A stretch of 64,000 bases of DNA from Streptomyces echinoruber (lineage in GTDB: Bacteria; Actinomycetota; Actinomycetes; Streptomycetales; Streptomycetaceae): NCBI RefSeq assembly GCF_014651135.1, contig NZ_BMWH01000003.1:193708-257707 (forward strand), written 5' to 3'. Shown piece after piece: positions 20,802 to 29,058 of this stretch. Below the pieces are notes generated by a model that did not search any database, was not told the DNA's origin, and saw only the letters and a list, made by a program, of their open reading frames with translations. The stretch's first letter is position 1, and the number at the start of each line of letters is the position of its first letter. A program made the translations under genes and the position numbers.

Positions 20802-21634
20802 CCCCCGCCGGCACCGGACGGCGGCTTCGGCGCGGCGCAGGAGCGCGGGGGCGCGCCGTCCGGGGCGGGGCGGCCAAAGGGGCCGGGCCGCCCGGCGCTT
20901 TCCCGGCAGGCCCCGTCGGGCTGCTCCACGGCGTACCGCACGGCGCTTGCGTCCTGCGGCGCCGCCGCCCGCGCGGTGCCGAGGGCGCCGGCGGCGACGA
21001 GCCGCCGCGCCTCGGCGACGCCGTCGCGCTCCAGTGCGGCGAGCGCGGCGAGCTGCTCGCCGTCGAGGGAGGACAGCAGCTCCTCGACGTCGCCGAGCCG
21101 GTCGCGCACGGTGTCGAGTTCTCGCTTCCTGCGCTCGGCGAGGGCGAGTTGCTCGTCGAGCGCCCTGCGGGCCTGCCGGGCCAGCTCGTCGGCCCGCCGC
21201 GCGCCGCCGGTGACGCGCCCCACCGCCTCGGCCCGCTCCCGCGCCACCTGCCCGACCACGTGGTCCTCCTCCAGGGCGTGCTGCGGGTCGCGGGCGAGCA
21301 GCAGCCGCAGGGAGGACGGAAGGCCGGTGCTGCTCTGGTACTGCTGCCGGGCCAGCCGCCCGGCCGCGCCCCGGCTGTCGTGCAGGGCGAGCCGGGCGCG
21401 GGCGAGCGCGCCGTCCAGCCGCGCCACCTCGGCGCGCTGCCACCGCAGCCGCTCCTCGGTGACGCGGTAGGCGTCGCCGGCCTGCTCGGCCTGCCGGTAC
21501 AGCCGCTGAAGGTCCGTCAGCAGTCCGGCGACCGACGGCCCGGACCCGGGCGCCGCCGCCGCGGGCAGCGGCACGAGCACGGCCTGGGCCGCCACCGCGG
21601 CCGTGGACACCAGACGCAGCACCCTTCCTGACAC
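20762..21634 (-). CDS. Secreted coiled-coil protein lacking the usual NlpC/P60 domain
   Basis: 290 aa. Residues 1-28 are a signal peptide ending PAAAAPG. Residues about 35-215 are a long, charged coiled coil (VAGLLTDLQRLYRQAEQAG, QRAEVARLDGALARARLAL, ERRKRELDTVRDRLGDVEELL), as in the N-terminal half of Streptomyces NlpC/P60 peptidoglycan hydrolases. Where the catalytic domain should begin (AVRYAVEQ) the protein turns into a Pro/Gly-rich tail with no Cys-His motif, and the frame ends inside the neighbouring gene. I read this as a gene whose catalytic domain was deleted; a genuine short coiled-coil family is the alternative. Confidence 0.65.
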   Translation of the reverse strand: MSGRVLRLVSTAAVAAQAVLVPLPAAAAPGSGPSVAGLLTDLQRLYRQAEQAGDAYRVTEERLRWQRAEVARLDGALARARLALHDSRGAAGRLARQQYQSSTGLPSSLRLLLARDPQHALEEDHVVGQVARERAEAVGRVTGGARRADELARQARRALDEQLALAERRKRELDTVRDRLGDVEELLSSLDGEQLAALAALERDGVAEARRLVAAGALGTARAAAPQDASAVRYAVEQPDGACRESAGRPGPFGRPAPDGAPPRSCAAPKPPSGAGGGYAPAGPGTAPAT

Positions 21635-21738
21635 GTCATCACCTCCGCAGCGCGGGCGGCCTCTCCGCCCGCACCGCGAGGATCACCACGCCGCGCCGCG
21701 TTCCGCGCGCCGAGCGTGCGCGAAACGGCGCAACGGTG

Positions 21739-22059
21739 TCACACGTCCGTGTCGCCCGGCTTGCCGCCCGGGCTCCGGCGGGTCCCCTTCCCGGCTCCCC
21801 GCCGCGACCAGGGCCACACCGGCCCGCCGCCTGCCCGGCCCTCGGGGTCGTGGACGTACTTCCAGCCCCGCGGCAGCCCCAGCCGGGTGCCGTGCCCCCG
21901 CGGCGCCAGGCGGTAGACCAGGACGGTGGGCGGCCCGCCGGCGGGATCGGGGACGGGAACGCGGTAGGTCCTGGGGGGCCGGCCGGTCAGGCCCAGCAGG
22001 ACGGGCAGGACGCGGCCGTCCAGGGGGCCGCCCTCGAAGGGGATGTCTTCGCTCTTCAC
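21739..22059 (-). CDS. Conserved hypothetical protein
   Basis: 106 aa, small and basic, with no membrane segment. The N-terminal half ([39 protein letters not shown]) has the feel of a compact beta fold known only from actinomycete hypothetical proteins. The C-terminus is Gly/Arg-rich and probably disordered. The start is GTG at 22059. I do not recognise a function. It lies between a TetR gene and a secreted protein gene, all on the minus strand. Confidence 0.55.
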   Translation of the reverse strand: MKSEDIPFEGGPLDGRVLPVLLGLTGRPPRTYRVPVPDPAGGPPTVLVYRLAPRGHGTRLGLPRGWKYVHDPEGRAGGGPVWPWSRRGAGKGTRRSPGGKPGDTDV

Positions 22060-22087
22060 GGCACCAGTGTCGGCCGTCGGCGGCGCG

Positions 22088-22741
22088 TCAGCCCTGCTCG
22101 GCGACGCGGCGCACGATCGCCTCGGTCTGCGCGTCCCGGCGCGCGGTGACCGTCAGCACGGCCACGAACTGCTCCACCAGCCAGTCCCGCAGCTCCTCGG
22201 CCGGCGGCTGCTTGCCCTCGTCCAGCCAGATCAGCGAGGCCGCCTCCACGGCGGTGATCCACATGCGGACCGTCATCCGCAGCCGGGGCCCGGGCCGGTC
22301 GACCCCCAGGTGGCTGAGGATGTGCTCGGCGGCGGCGCGCCGCACCCCGTCGACGATCGCCGAGGTCCGGGAGGTCTCCACCACGCTGCCGCCCTGCAGC
22401 AGCGCGCTGAACCCGGCGTCGTGCTCGTCGACGAACGCCAGGTAGCGGTCCAGCGCGCGGGCCAGCCGCGGCAGCAGCGGCCCCTCGCGCGGCTCGTCGA
22501 AGCAGTGCCGCAGGTCGTCCGCCGCCGACCTGAGCGCCGCCTCGTAGAGCTGCTGCTTGCCGCCGGGGAAGTACCGGTACACCAGCGGCCGCGACACCCC
22601 GGCCGCCTCCGCCACGTCGTCCAGCGAGACGTCCTCGGGCGCACGGTGCGCGAACAGCGACAGCGCCGCCCGCAGGAGCTGGCTGCGGCGCTCCTCGACG
22701 GTGAGCCGGCGGTAGGCGCGGGTGGGGGCCTGCGGGGTCAT
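22088..22741 (-). CDS. TetR-family transcriptional regulator
   Basis: 217 aa with an N-terminal helix-turn-helix ([20 protein letters not shown], then [21 protein letters not shown], about residues 15-60) and a helical ligand-binding C-terminal domain of the type found in regulators of lipid and redox genes. The ATG at 22741 fits the family N-terminus. It lies directly downstream of the AurF-like gene on the same strand. It is the best candidate to control that gene and the divergent diiron gene through the shared promoter at 23824-23947. Confidence 0.9.
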   Translation of the reverse strand: MTPQAPTRAYRRLTVEERRSQLLRAALSLFAHRAPEDVSLDDVAEAAGVSRPLVYRYFPGGKQQLYEAALRSAADDLRHCFDEPREGPLLPRLARALDRYLAFVDEHDAGFSALLQGGSVVETSRTSAIVDGVRRAAAEHILSHLGVDRPGPRLRMTVRMWITAVEAASLIWLDEGKQPPAEELRDWLVEQFVAVLTVTARRDAQTEAIVRRVAEQG

Positions 22742-22821
22742 GGCCGCAGCGTAACCGGTGCGGGCGGACGGGTCCCGGGCGTGTGGGCCGCCGGCCCGCG
22801 CGCCCGGGTGGCGGTCTTCTT

Positions 22822-22884
22822 CTACGCCGGCAGCCCCGGCTCCTACGCCGGCAGCCCCGGCTCCTACGCCGGCAGCCCCGGCTC
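22822..22884 (-). repeat. 21-bp tandem copies of the AurF-like gene's terminal codons and stop
   Basis: Three full 21-bp units (starting at 22822, 22843 and 22864 on the plus strand) follow the genuine gene end at 22885, which is itself a fourth copy with one mismatch. Each unit contains the TAG stop in phase. The repeated unit spans the end of the reading frame plus a few downstream bases. Confidence 0.9.
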
Positions 22885-23823
22885 CTACGCCAGCAGCCCC
22901 GACGACTTCCACAGCCGCCGTCCGACCCCGCGCAGCACCCCGATGTCGTCGAGGAAGTCGGTCAGCCGCTTGGCGCCCTGCTGCATCACCTCGCGGCGGT
23001 GCGGGCTGGCCTTGACCTGGGCCACGGCCTCGCGCTTGTCGAGGCCGACGTTGGTGTACACCTCGGGGTTGACGAAGGCGACGGAGAAGACGCGGGCGAA
23101 CTCGCCGGAGGAGATGCGGGTGAACTCCTGCGACCACTTCGGCGCGGTCACCATCTGGCGCCGCAGCTCCTCGCGGGCGTACCGGACATGGCGGGCCTCC
23201 TCGATGACGTGGATCCGGGTGACGCCCCGGACCAGCGGCTGGACGCGCTCGTCGGGGAAGGTGAGCCGCTGCATCCAGTCCAGCACCTCCTCCCCGAGCA
23301 GGGTCGCGGCGAAGGAGCCGGGCGTGGTGGAGACGGTCTTGAACAGCCGGCCGAGGTGCTGGTGGAGGCGGCTGACGGGGTACCAGGGCGCGTCACCGCG
23401 GGCGATGAGCCGGGCGAACATCTTGGAGTGCCGGCACTCGTCCTCGATCTCGGTGAGGGCGTAGCGGACGTGCGCGCTGGTGGCGGCCTTGTCGTAGATG
23501 TGCCGCACCATCAGCTGCATCAGGATGATCTCGAACCAGATGCCGAGGGAGGCGAGGGCGGTGGCCTCGTGCTGGGAGAGCAGGATGCGCTGCTCCTCGC
23601 TCATCCGCTTCCACAGCGGCGTGTCGTACAGCGACACCAGCTCCGGCGGCCAGAACCACTTGCCCTCCTCGTAGGGCGCGTCCCAGTCCAGCTCCTTGTC
23701 CGGGTCGAAGGAGTGCCTGGCGGACGACTCGAGGAGCCGTTCGGCCACCTGCTCCCGGTCCTTGAGCAGGCCCAGTGCGTCGCGCAGTCCGGCGATCGCG
23801 TCGGCTTCCGTCAGGGTCGTCAT
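22885..23823 (-). CDS. AurF-like diiron oxygenase (N-oxygenase family)
   Basis: 312 aa, all-helical, with the carboxylate/His pattern of the AurF p-aminobenzoate N-oxygenase family: SQHEATALASLGIWFEI, TEIEDECRHSKMFARLI and VIEEARHVRYAREEL supply Glu and His ligands for two iron ions. AurF oxidises aryl amines with O2; many relatives have unknown substrates. The start at 23823 (MTTLTEAD) has GGAG upstream. It is divergent from another diiron protein, with 124 bp between the starts, and is followed by a TetR gene. An electron-transfer partner is not visible. The stop codon lies at the edge of a 21-bp tandem array. Confidence 0.85.
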   Translation of the reverse strand: MTTLTEADAIAGLRDALGLLKDREQVAERLLESSARHSFDPDKELDWDAPYEEGKWFWPPELVSLYDTPLWKRMSEEQRILLSQHEATALASLGIWFEIILMQLMVRHIYDKAATSAHVRYALTEIEDECRHSKMFARLIARGDAPWYPVSRLHQHLGRLFKTVSTTPGSFAATLLGEEVLDWMQRLTFPDERVQPLVRGVTRIHVIEEARHVRYAREELRRQMVTAPKWSQEFTRISSGEFARVFSVAFVNPEVYTNVGLDKREAVAQVKASPHRREVMQQGAKRLTDFLDDIGVLRGVGRRLWKSSGLLA

Positions 23824-23947
23824 GGCTGCTCCGTCTCGTTGCCCGGGGTCACCTTCACGCCTCTTATGAGACTGCCTGTCAGCAAGCTCGTCAATCCCTC
23901 GCGCAGGACTTGTTGACTCGGCGTCTACCACGTGTGAGCCTGCGAAC
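23824..23947. promoter_or_regulatory. Shared divergent promoter region of the two diiron genes
   Basis: Only 124 bp separate the two starts, so both promoters must lie here. An imperfect palindrome CTGCCTGTCAG (near 23872) and TTGACG/TTGACT-like -35 boxes on each strand are visible. It is the natural target for the linked TetR protein. The operator assignment is a guess from position and symmetry. Confidence 0.35.
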
Positions 23948-25054
23948 ATGCCGACCTTCGAGCTGTACGCCAACGACCCCGGTGACCCCCTGTGGCAGGT
24001 GCCCGCCTCCGGCGCGGCCCGCTTCAGCTGGGAGTACGACGACGGCCGCGACCGCCTCCTCGCCCTCTACCAGAAGGGCAAGGACAAGCAGTGGGACGGG
24101 CAGAAGCGCATCGACTGGGACCTGGAGGTCGACCCCTACGACCCGCTGGGCACCCCGGACGAGGCGCTGTCCCTCTACGGCACGAAGCACTGGGCCAAGC
24201 TCACCGACAAGGACAAGGGGGAGCTGCGCCGGCACTACGCCTCCTGGCAGTTCAGCCAGTTCCTGCACGGCGAGCAGGGCGCGATGATCTGCGCCGCGCG
24301 GATCGTGGAGTCGGTGCCCGACCTGGACGCCAAGTTCTACTCCGCGACCCAGACCATGGACGAGGCCCGGCACGCCGAGATCTACGGCCGGTTCCTGCAC
24401 GAGAAGATCGGCATGGTCTACCCGATCAACGACAACCTCCAGGCGCTCCTCGGCGACACCCTGCGCGACTCCCGCTGGGACATGCCCTACCTGGGCATGC
24501 AGGTGCTCATCGAGGGCCTGGCCCTGGCCGCGTTCGGCATGATCCGCGACACCACCGACAAGCCGCTGCCCCAGCAGATCCTCGCCTACGTCATGCAGGA
24601 CGAGGCCCGGCACGTCGCCTTCGGGCGGATGGCCCTGCGCGACTACTACCAGCAGCTCACCGACGCCGAGCTGCGCGAGCGCGAGGAGTTCGTCATCGAG
24701 GGCTGCCATCTGATGCGCGACCGGCTGCGCGGCGTGGAGGTCCTGGAGAACTTCGGCATCCCCAAGGCCGAGGCCGAGGTCTACAGCGAGCAGTCCGAGT
24801 TCCTCGCCCTCTTCCGCAAGCTGCTCTTCAGCCGCATCGTGCCGTGCGTGAAGGACATCGGCCTGTGGGGCAAGCGCCTGCAGCAGGCCTACGTCGACAT
24901 GGGCGTCCTGGAGCTGGGCGACTCCAACCTCGACCTGCTCATGACCCAGGACGAGGAGATCGCCGAGAAGCTGGACGCGGAGCGGTTCGCGGCGGAGGAG
25001 CGGGAGCGGGTGGCGGAGGTGACGGAGGCGATCGAGGCGGGGAGGCGGGAGTGA
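23948..25054 (+). CDS. Ferritin-like diiron protein (R2-like oxidase/oxygenase)
   Basis: 368 aa, helical, with a full set of diiron ligands: Glu in FLHGEQGAM, the ExxH of MDEARHAEIYG (about 138-141), Glu in VLIEGLALAAFG and the second ExxH in QDEARHVAFG (about 218-221). The overall pattern is that of ribonucleotide-reductase R2-like or ferritin-like oxidases, but the radical-generating R1 partner is absent. An O2-activating oxygenase or desaturase role is more likely. The C-terminus is a highly charged helix. It is paired divergently with the AurF-like gene, so the two may work on one pathway. The substrate is unknown. Confidence 0.82.
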   Translation: MPTFELYANDPGDPLWQVPASGAARFSWEYDDGRDRLLALYQKGKDKQWDGQKRIDWDLEVDPYDPLGTPDEALSLYGTKHWAKLTDKDKGELRRHYASWQFSQFLHGEQGAMICAARIVESVPDLDAKFYSATQTMDEARHAEIYGRFLHEKIGMVYPINDNLQALLGDTLRDSRWDMPYLGMQVLIEGLALAAFGMIRDTTDKPLPQQILAYVMQDEARHVAFGRMALRDYYQQLTDAELREREEFVIEGCHLMRDRLRGVEVLENFGIPKAEAEVYSEQSEFLALFRKLLFSRIVPCVKDIGLWGKRLQQAYVDMGVLELGDSNLDLLMTQDEEIAEKLDAERFAAEERERVAEVTEAIEAGRRE

Positions 25055-25079
25055 CGGGACGGCACCGCCCGCCCCGCCG

Positions 25080-25634
25080 CCTCCACAGCGCCGCCGCTGG
25101 ACCGAGCAGCCCAGCCCTTCCGGCACCTCGGCCGTCACCGGTGCCGACGCCCCGGGCGGGAACGTCGTCCGCAGGGTGAACGCGTGCGGTGTCGGGCCGT
25201 GGGCACGCAGGTGCAGCAGGCGTTCCTCCGCCTCCGCGACCGTCGGCCGGTGTCCCGCCGGCACCCACCACAGGGCCGTCACCGCCTCCTTCAGCTTCTC
25301 GAACCTCCCCCACTGCCTTGAAGGCGTGGGGGACCCCCACCCTGCGCCGGGCCATCATCTCCCGGTGCCGCCCCCGGTACATGAACGCGGTCAGGGCGTC
25401 GACGTCCCGCCACACCGTCAAGTTGACGATCAGTCAGTCGTCGCCGAGCACGGGCACGTCGGTGGCGTTGCCACAGTCGCCCTGCAGGCGCCAGACGAAG
25501 CCGTCGGCGGCGTCGGCGTCGGCGTCGACCGGGTCGAGACCATCGACGAAGTCCTTCAACTGCGGTGATTCCAAAGGGGCTTTGAGGCGGGCGATGTTGA
25601 CCTGGGCGAGTTCGTGCGCGGCCGGTGTCGGCAT
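25080..25634 (-). pseudogene. DUF3291 protein, disrupted by a nonsense codon and a palindromic insertion
   Basis: The minus strand from ATG 25634 reads as a DUF3291-type protein (HELAQVNIARLKAPLESPQL, FVWRLQGDCGNATDVPVLGD). A TGA at 25434-25436 then replaces the Trp of the expected DDWLIVNLTVW. Reading continues in the same frame through VWRDVDALTAFMYRGRHREM until 25340, where a 38-bp palindromic element shifts the frame. The remaining family sequence (EKLKEAVTALWWVPAGHRP, then VAEAEERLLHLRAHGPTP) is in another frame and runs on without its own stop codon. Two independent lesions make a functional product unlikely. Confidence 0.8.
25303..25340 (-). repeat. Miniature palindromic element (family A) inside the DUF3291 pseudogene
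   Basis: On the minus strand the element begins GTGGGGGTCCCCCACGCC and ends GCAGTGGGGGAGG. It matches the lon-end element at 11455-11492 across its length. It sits exactly where the protein alignment of the disrupted gene breaks, so it is an insertion rather than ancestral sequence. Confidence 0.65.
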
Positions 25635-25705
25635 GGCCGGGACGACAGGTCGGCGGCCCGGGTGCCGGACAGCCCCGTCTCATCCACCGGGCACCGGCGG
25701 CCCGT

Positions 25706-28549
25706 TCAGCGCCGCCCGCCGGGATGCAGCACCGCCTCCATCACCGCCCGGGCGATCGGCGCCGCGACCCCGCCGCCGCTGATGTCCCCGCGCCGCGCGG
25801 TCGCGTCCTCGACCACCACCGCGACGGCGACCTTCGCCTGCAGGTCCTCCTCGCGCTGCGCCCAGGAGACGAACCAGGCGTACGGCACACCGGTGTTGCC
25901 CACCCCGTGCTGCGCGGTGCCGGTCTTGCCGCCGACCGTGGTGTGCGGGATCACCGCCGTCCGCCCAGTGCCCCTGCGCACCGCGTCGGCCATCAGCTCC
26001 CGCAGCCGCTCGGCGGTCGCCGGCCGCATCACCTGCCGGCCCGGACGGGCGCCGCCCGTGGCCACGACGGTGCCGTTGCCGCGCACCGTGCGCTCCACCA
26101 GGTACGGCGGCCTGAGCAGCCCGTGGTCGGCGACGGCCGCCGCCACCATCGCCATCTGCAGCGGCGTGGCCCGGGTGTTGTACTGCCCGATGGACGACAG
26201 CGCGAGCTGCGCCCGGTCCACGTGCGTGTCGAAGCTGCTCGGCGCCACCGCGAACGGGATGCGCAGATCCGGGTCGTTGAAACCGAACGCGGCCGCCGTG
26301 GCGCCCATCCGGTCCGCGCCGACGTCCACACCGAGCTTGGCGAACACCGTGTTGCAGGACCACGCGAAGGCGTACCGCAGCGAGGCGCCGCCGCAGCCGG
26401 ACGCCTCGTTCGTCAGCGACGTCGTGGTGCCCGGCAGGCGGTAGGGGGACGGGGTCCGCGTCCGCGCGTCCACGTCGGTCACCACGCGCGCCTCCAGCGC
26501 GGCCGCCGCCGTCACCACCTTGAAGGTGGAGCCCGGCGGATAGGTCTGCCGCACCGCCCGGTTGAGCATCGGCCGGGCCTCGTCGGCGTTCAGCCGCGCC
26601 CACGCCCGCCGCGCCGACGGCCCGTTGCCGGACAGCTCGCCCGGGTCGTACGACGGCGACGACACCAGCGCCAGGATGCGCCCGGTGGCCGGCTCGATCG
26701 CGGCGACCGCGCCCCGCCGGCCGCCCAGACCGTCGTAGGCCGCCCGCTGCGCCGCCGCGTCCAGGGTGGTGACCACGTCGCCGGCCGGGTTGCCCGCGCC
26801 CGCGCCCGCGGCCCGGCCCGGCAGCGGGAGCGACGCGAGCAGCGGGTCGGTGCCCGACAGCACGCCGTCGGCGGCGTGCTCCAGGAGCGTCGTGCCGTAC
26901 TGCTGCGAGGAGAAGCCGGTGACGGGCGCGTACAACGGGCCGTCGGTGTAGGTGCGTTCGTAGCGCAGCGGCTCGTGGGTGTCCCGGGAGCCGGTGACCG
27001 CCCGGCCGCCGACCACGATGTCGCCGCGCGGCTGCGCGTACCGGGCGATGGCGTCCCTGCGGTTGGCGGGACTGCGGTCCAGGGAACCGGCCTGCACCAC
27101 CTGCACCCGGAAGGCGTTGACCAGCAACGCCGCCAGCAGCACCGCGCACAGCGCACCGGCGTGCCGGATGCAGCGGGTCATCGGGCCGGGCGGCCCATTG
27201 GGGACCGGCGTACGGCGCGCGCGGTCGCTCAGCCGGATCAGCAGCGCCACGATCGCCCAGTTGGTCACCACCGAGGAGCCGCCCTGCGCCAGGAACGGCA
27301 TGGCCATGCCGGTCAGCGGGATCAGGCCGGTCACCCCGCCCGCGATCACGAACACCTGCAGCGCCACGATCGAGGCGAGCCCCACCGCCAGCAGCCGCCC
27401 GAACGTGTCGCGCAGCGCCAGCCCCGCCCGGTAGCCGCGCTCCACCAGCAGCGCGTACAGCACGTACACCGCCGCCAGCCCGGCCAGGCCCAGCTCCTCG
27501 CCCGCGGTGGCCAGGACGAAGTCCGACTTGGCGGCGAAGCCGATGAGGATCGAGTGGCCGAGTCCGAGGCCGGTGCCGAGCACCCCGCCGGCGGCGAACG
27601 CGAACAGCGACTGCGCGATCTGGTGGGGGCCCAGGCCCGCCCGGATGGACGCGAACGGGTGCAGCCAGTCCTCCACCCGCACGTGCACATGCGGCTCCAG
27701 CCGGGCCACGGCCACCGCGCCCAGCACCGCCAGCACCAGCCCCAGCGCGATCCAGCCGGTCAGGCCCGTGGCGACGTACAGCATCACCACGAACAGGCCG
27801 AAGAACAGCAGCGAGGTGCCCAGGTCCCGCTCCAGCACCAGCACGCCCACGCTCAGCAGCCAGATCGCCAGCAGCGGCCCGATCACCCGGCCGGCGGGCA
27901 ACTGCAGCCGCCACAGGCGGCGTCCGGCGTACGCCAGCGCGCTGCGGTGGGCGGCCAGGTACGCGGCGAAGAACACCGCCAGCAGCACCTTGGCGAACTC
28001 GCCCGGCTGGAGGGAGAACCCGGCCAGGCGGATCCAGATGCGGGCGCCGTTCACCGCCGGGAACAGGATCGGCAGCGTCAGCAGCGCCAGCGCGGCCACT
28101 ACGCACACGTACGCGTAGCGCTGCAGCACCCGGTGGTCGCGCAGCAGCAGCACGACGGCCGTGAACAGCAGCACGCCCAGCGCCGACCACACCAGTTGGG
28201 CGGGCGCCGCCGTGTCGTGCGGCGTCTCCAGGTCCAGGCGGTGGATCAGGACCAGGCCGAGCCCGTTGAGCAGCACACCGATCGGCAGCAGCAGCGGATC
28301 GGCGTACGGCGCGCGCAGCCGTACGGCGACGTGCGCCAGCAGCGCGAGCGCGCCGAGCCCGGCGCCGTAGCCGACGGCGCCGGGCGGGACGGTGCCGTGC
28401 CTGGCCAGGCCCACGGCGCAGTAGCCGCACACCGACAGCAGCACGGCCACCACGAGCAGGGCCAGTTCGACGCCGCGGCGCCGGAGCGGGCGGCGGACGG
28501 CGGGCGTGGGCGCGTCCGCCGCCGCCACGATGGTTCCGGCCTTGGTCAT
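25706..28549 (-). CDS. Fused SEDS peptidoglycan polymerase (RodA/FtsW) and class B penicillin-binding protein
   Basis: One uninterrupted frame of 947 aa. Residues 1 to about 475 are a polytopic SEDS glycosyltransferase (ten or more membrane helices, SLQPGEFAKVLLAVFFAAYL, LVLERDLGTSLLFFGLF, the FAAGGVLGTGLGLG loop). Residues about 490-947 are a class B PBP: a membrane anchor (CAVLLAALLVNAFRVQVV), a pedestal and a transpeptidase with PGSTFK (Ser about 668), SCN (about 729) and KTGTA (about 873). SEDS and bPBP normally work as a two-subunit pair that polymerises and cross-links wall strands; here they are joined by a linker of about 25 residues. From memory S. coelicolor carries the two as neighbouring separate genes. 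ATG 28549 is the natural start. Confidence 0.92.
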   Translation of the reverse strand: MTKAGTIVAAADAPTPAVRRPLRRRGVELALLVVAVLLSVCGYCAVGLARHGTVPPGAVGYGAGLGALALLAHVAVRLRAPYADPLLLPIGVLLNGLGLVLIHRLDLETPHDTAAPAQLVWSALGVLLFTAVVLLLRDHRVLQRYAYVCVVAALALLTLPILFPAVNGARIWIRLAGFSLQPGEFAKVLLAVFFAAYLAAHRSALAYAGRRLWRLQLPAGRVIGPLLAIWLLSVGVLVLERDLGTSLLFFGLFVVMLYVATGLTGWIALGLVLAVLGAVAVARLEPHVHVRVEDWLHPFASIRAGLGPHQIAQSLFAFAAGGVLGTGLGLGHSILIGFAAKSDFVLATAGEELGLAGLAAVYVLYALLVERGYRAGLALRDTFGRLLAVGLASIVALQVFVIAGGVTGLIPLTGMAMPFLAQGGSSVVTNWAIVALLIRLSDRARRTPVPNGPPGPMTRCIRHAGALCAVLLAALLVNAFRVQVVQAGSLDRSPANRRDAIARYAQPRGDIVVGGRAVTGSRDTHEPLRYERTYTDGPLYAPVTGFSSQQYGTTLLEHAADGVLSGTDPLLASLPLPGRAAGAGAGNPAGDVVTTLDAAAQRAAYDGLGGRRGAVAAIEPATGRILALVSSPSYDPGELSGNGPSARRAWARLNADEARPMLNRAVRQTYPPGSTFKVVTAAAALEARVVTDVDARTRTPSPYRLPGTTTSLTNEASGCGGASLRYAFAWSCNTVFAKLGVDVGADRMGATAAAFGFNDPDLRIPFAVAPSSFDTHVDRAQLALSSIGQYNTRATPLQMAMVAAAVADHGLLRPPYLVERTVRGNGTVVATGGARPGRQVMRPATAERLRELMADAVRRGTGRTAVIPHTTVGGKTGTAQHGVGNTGVPYAWFVSWAQREEDLQAKVAVAVVVEDATARRGDISGGGVAAPIARAVMEAVLHPGGRR

Positions 28550-28807
28550 GCCCGGAACCTACCCAAAACAGGCGGGTTGTCTGGCGCACCACCGGGGTGT
28601 CCGGCGGTGGCGCCCGTCGGCATCGGCGCGGCGCGGGCCCGTTGCCGTCGCCGCGGCGCCCCGCGCCTCGCGTCCGCGCCCGCGTGCCGTCCGTGAGGAG
28701 GCGGCGCGGGGGATCGCCCCGGACGTTCTCCTCGCCGGTCGCGCCGGTCGCGCCGGTCCCGCCGGAGATCGGCGCGGCCCCCTCCCCGCGCGCCACCCGG
28801 GCGGTCT

Positions 28808-28918
28808 GGCTGTCCCGGGCGGCCCGGCTGTCCCGGGTGGCCCGGCTGTCCCGGGTGGCCCGGCTGTCCCGGGCGGTCCGGCTGTCCCGGGCGGTCCGGC
28901 TGTCCCGGGCGGTCCCGC
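28808..28918. repeat. Six-copy 18-bp minisatellite upstream of the SEDS-PBP gene
   Basis: The core GGCTGTCCCGGG recurs at 28808, 28826, 28844, 28862, 28880 and 28898, a perfect 18-bp period. It lies in the 509-bp gap between the SEDS-PBP and phosphatase genes. I see no gene in the gap. The periodicity makes several false frames look like Gly-Pro-rich proteins. Confidence 0.92.
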
Positions 28919-29058
28919 CGCGCAGGCGCAGGGCGATACCTCCCCCACCTCCCAACGGGGCCGGGCCGACCGATCGCCACCTTAGGGGCGGTGACTCCCG
29001 CCCGCCCGCCGCACTGCGCCATCGGGACCGGTGCTGTGCTCCGGTGGGGGAGGGGAGG

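Noticed and set aside
28559..28948. Collagen-like Gly-Pro-Pro-Gly-Thr-Ala repeat protein on the minus strand (and a similar one on the plus strand)
   Set aside because: The pattern is generated by translating the 18-bp minisatellite in any frame; no signal peptide, ribosome site or flanking domain supports it.
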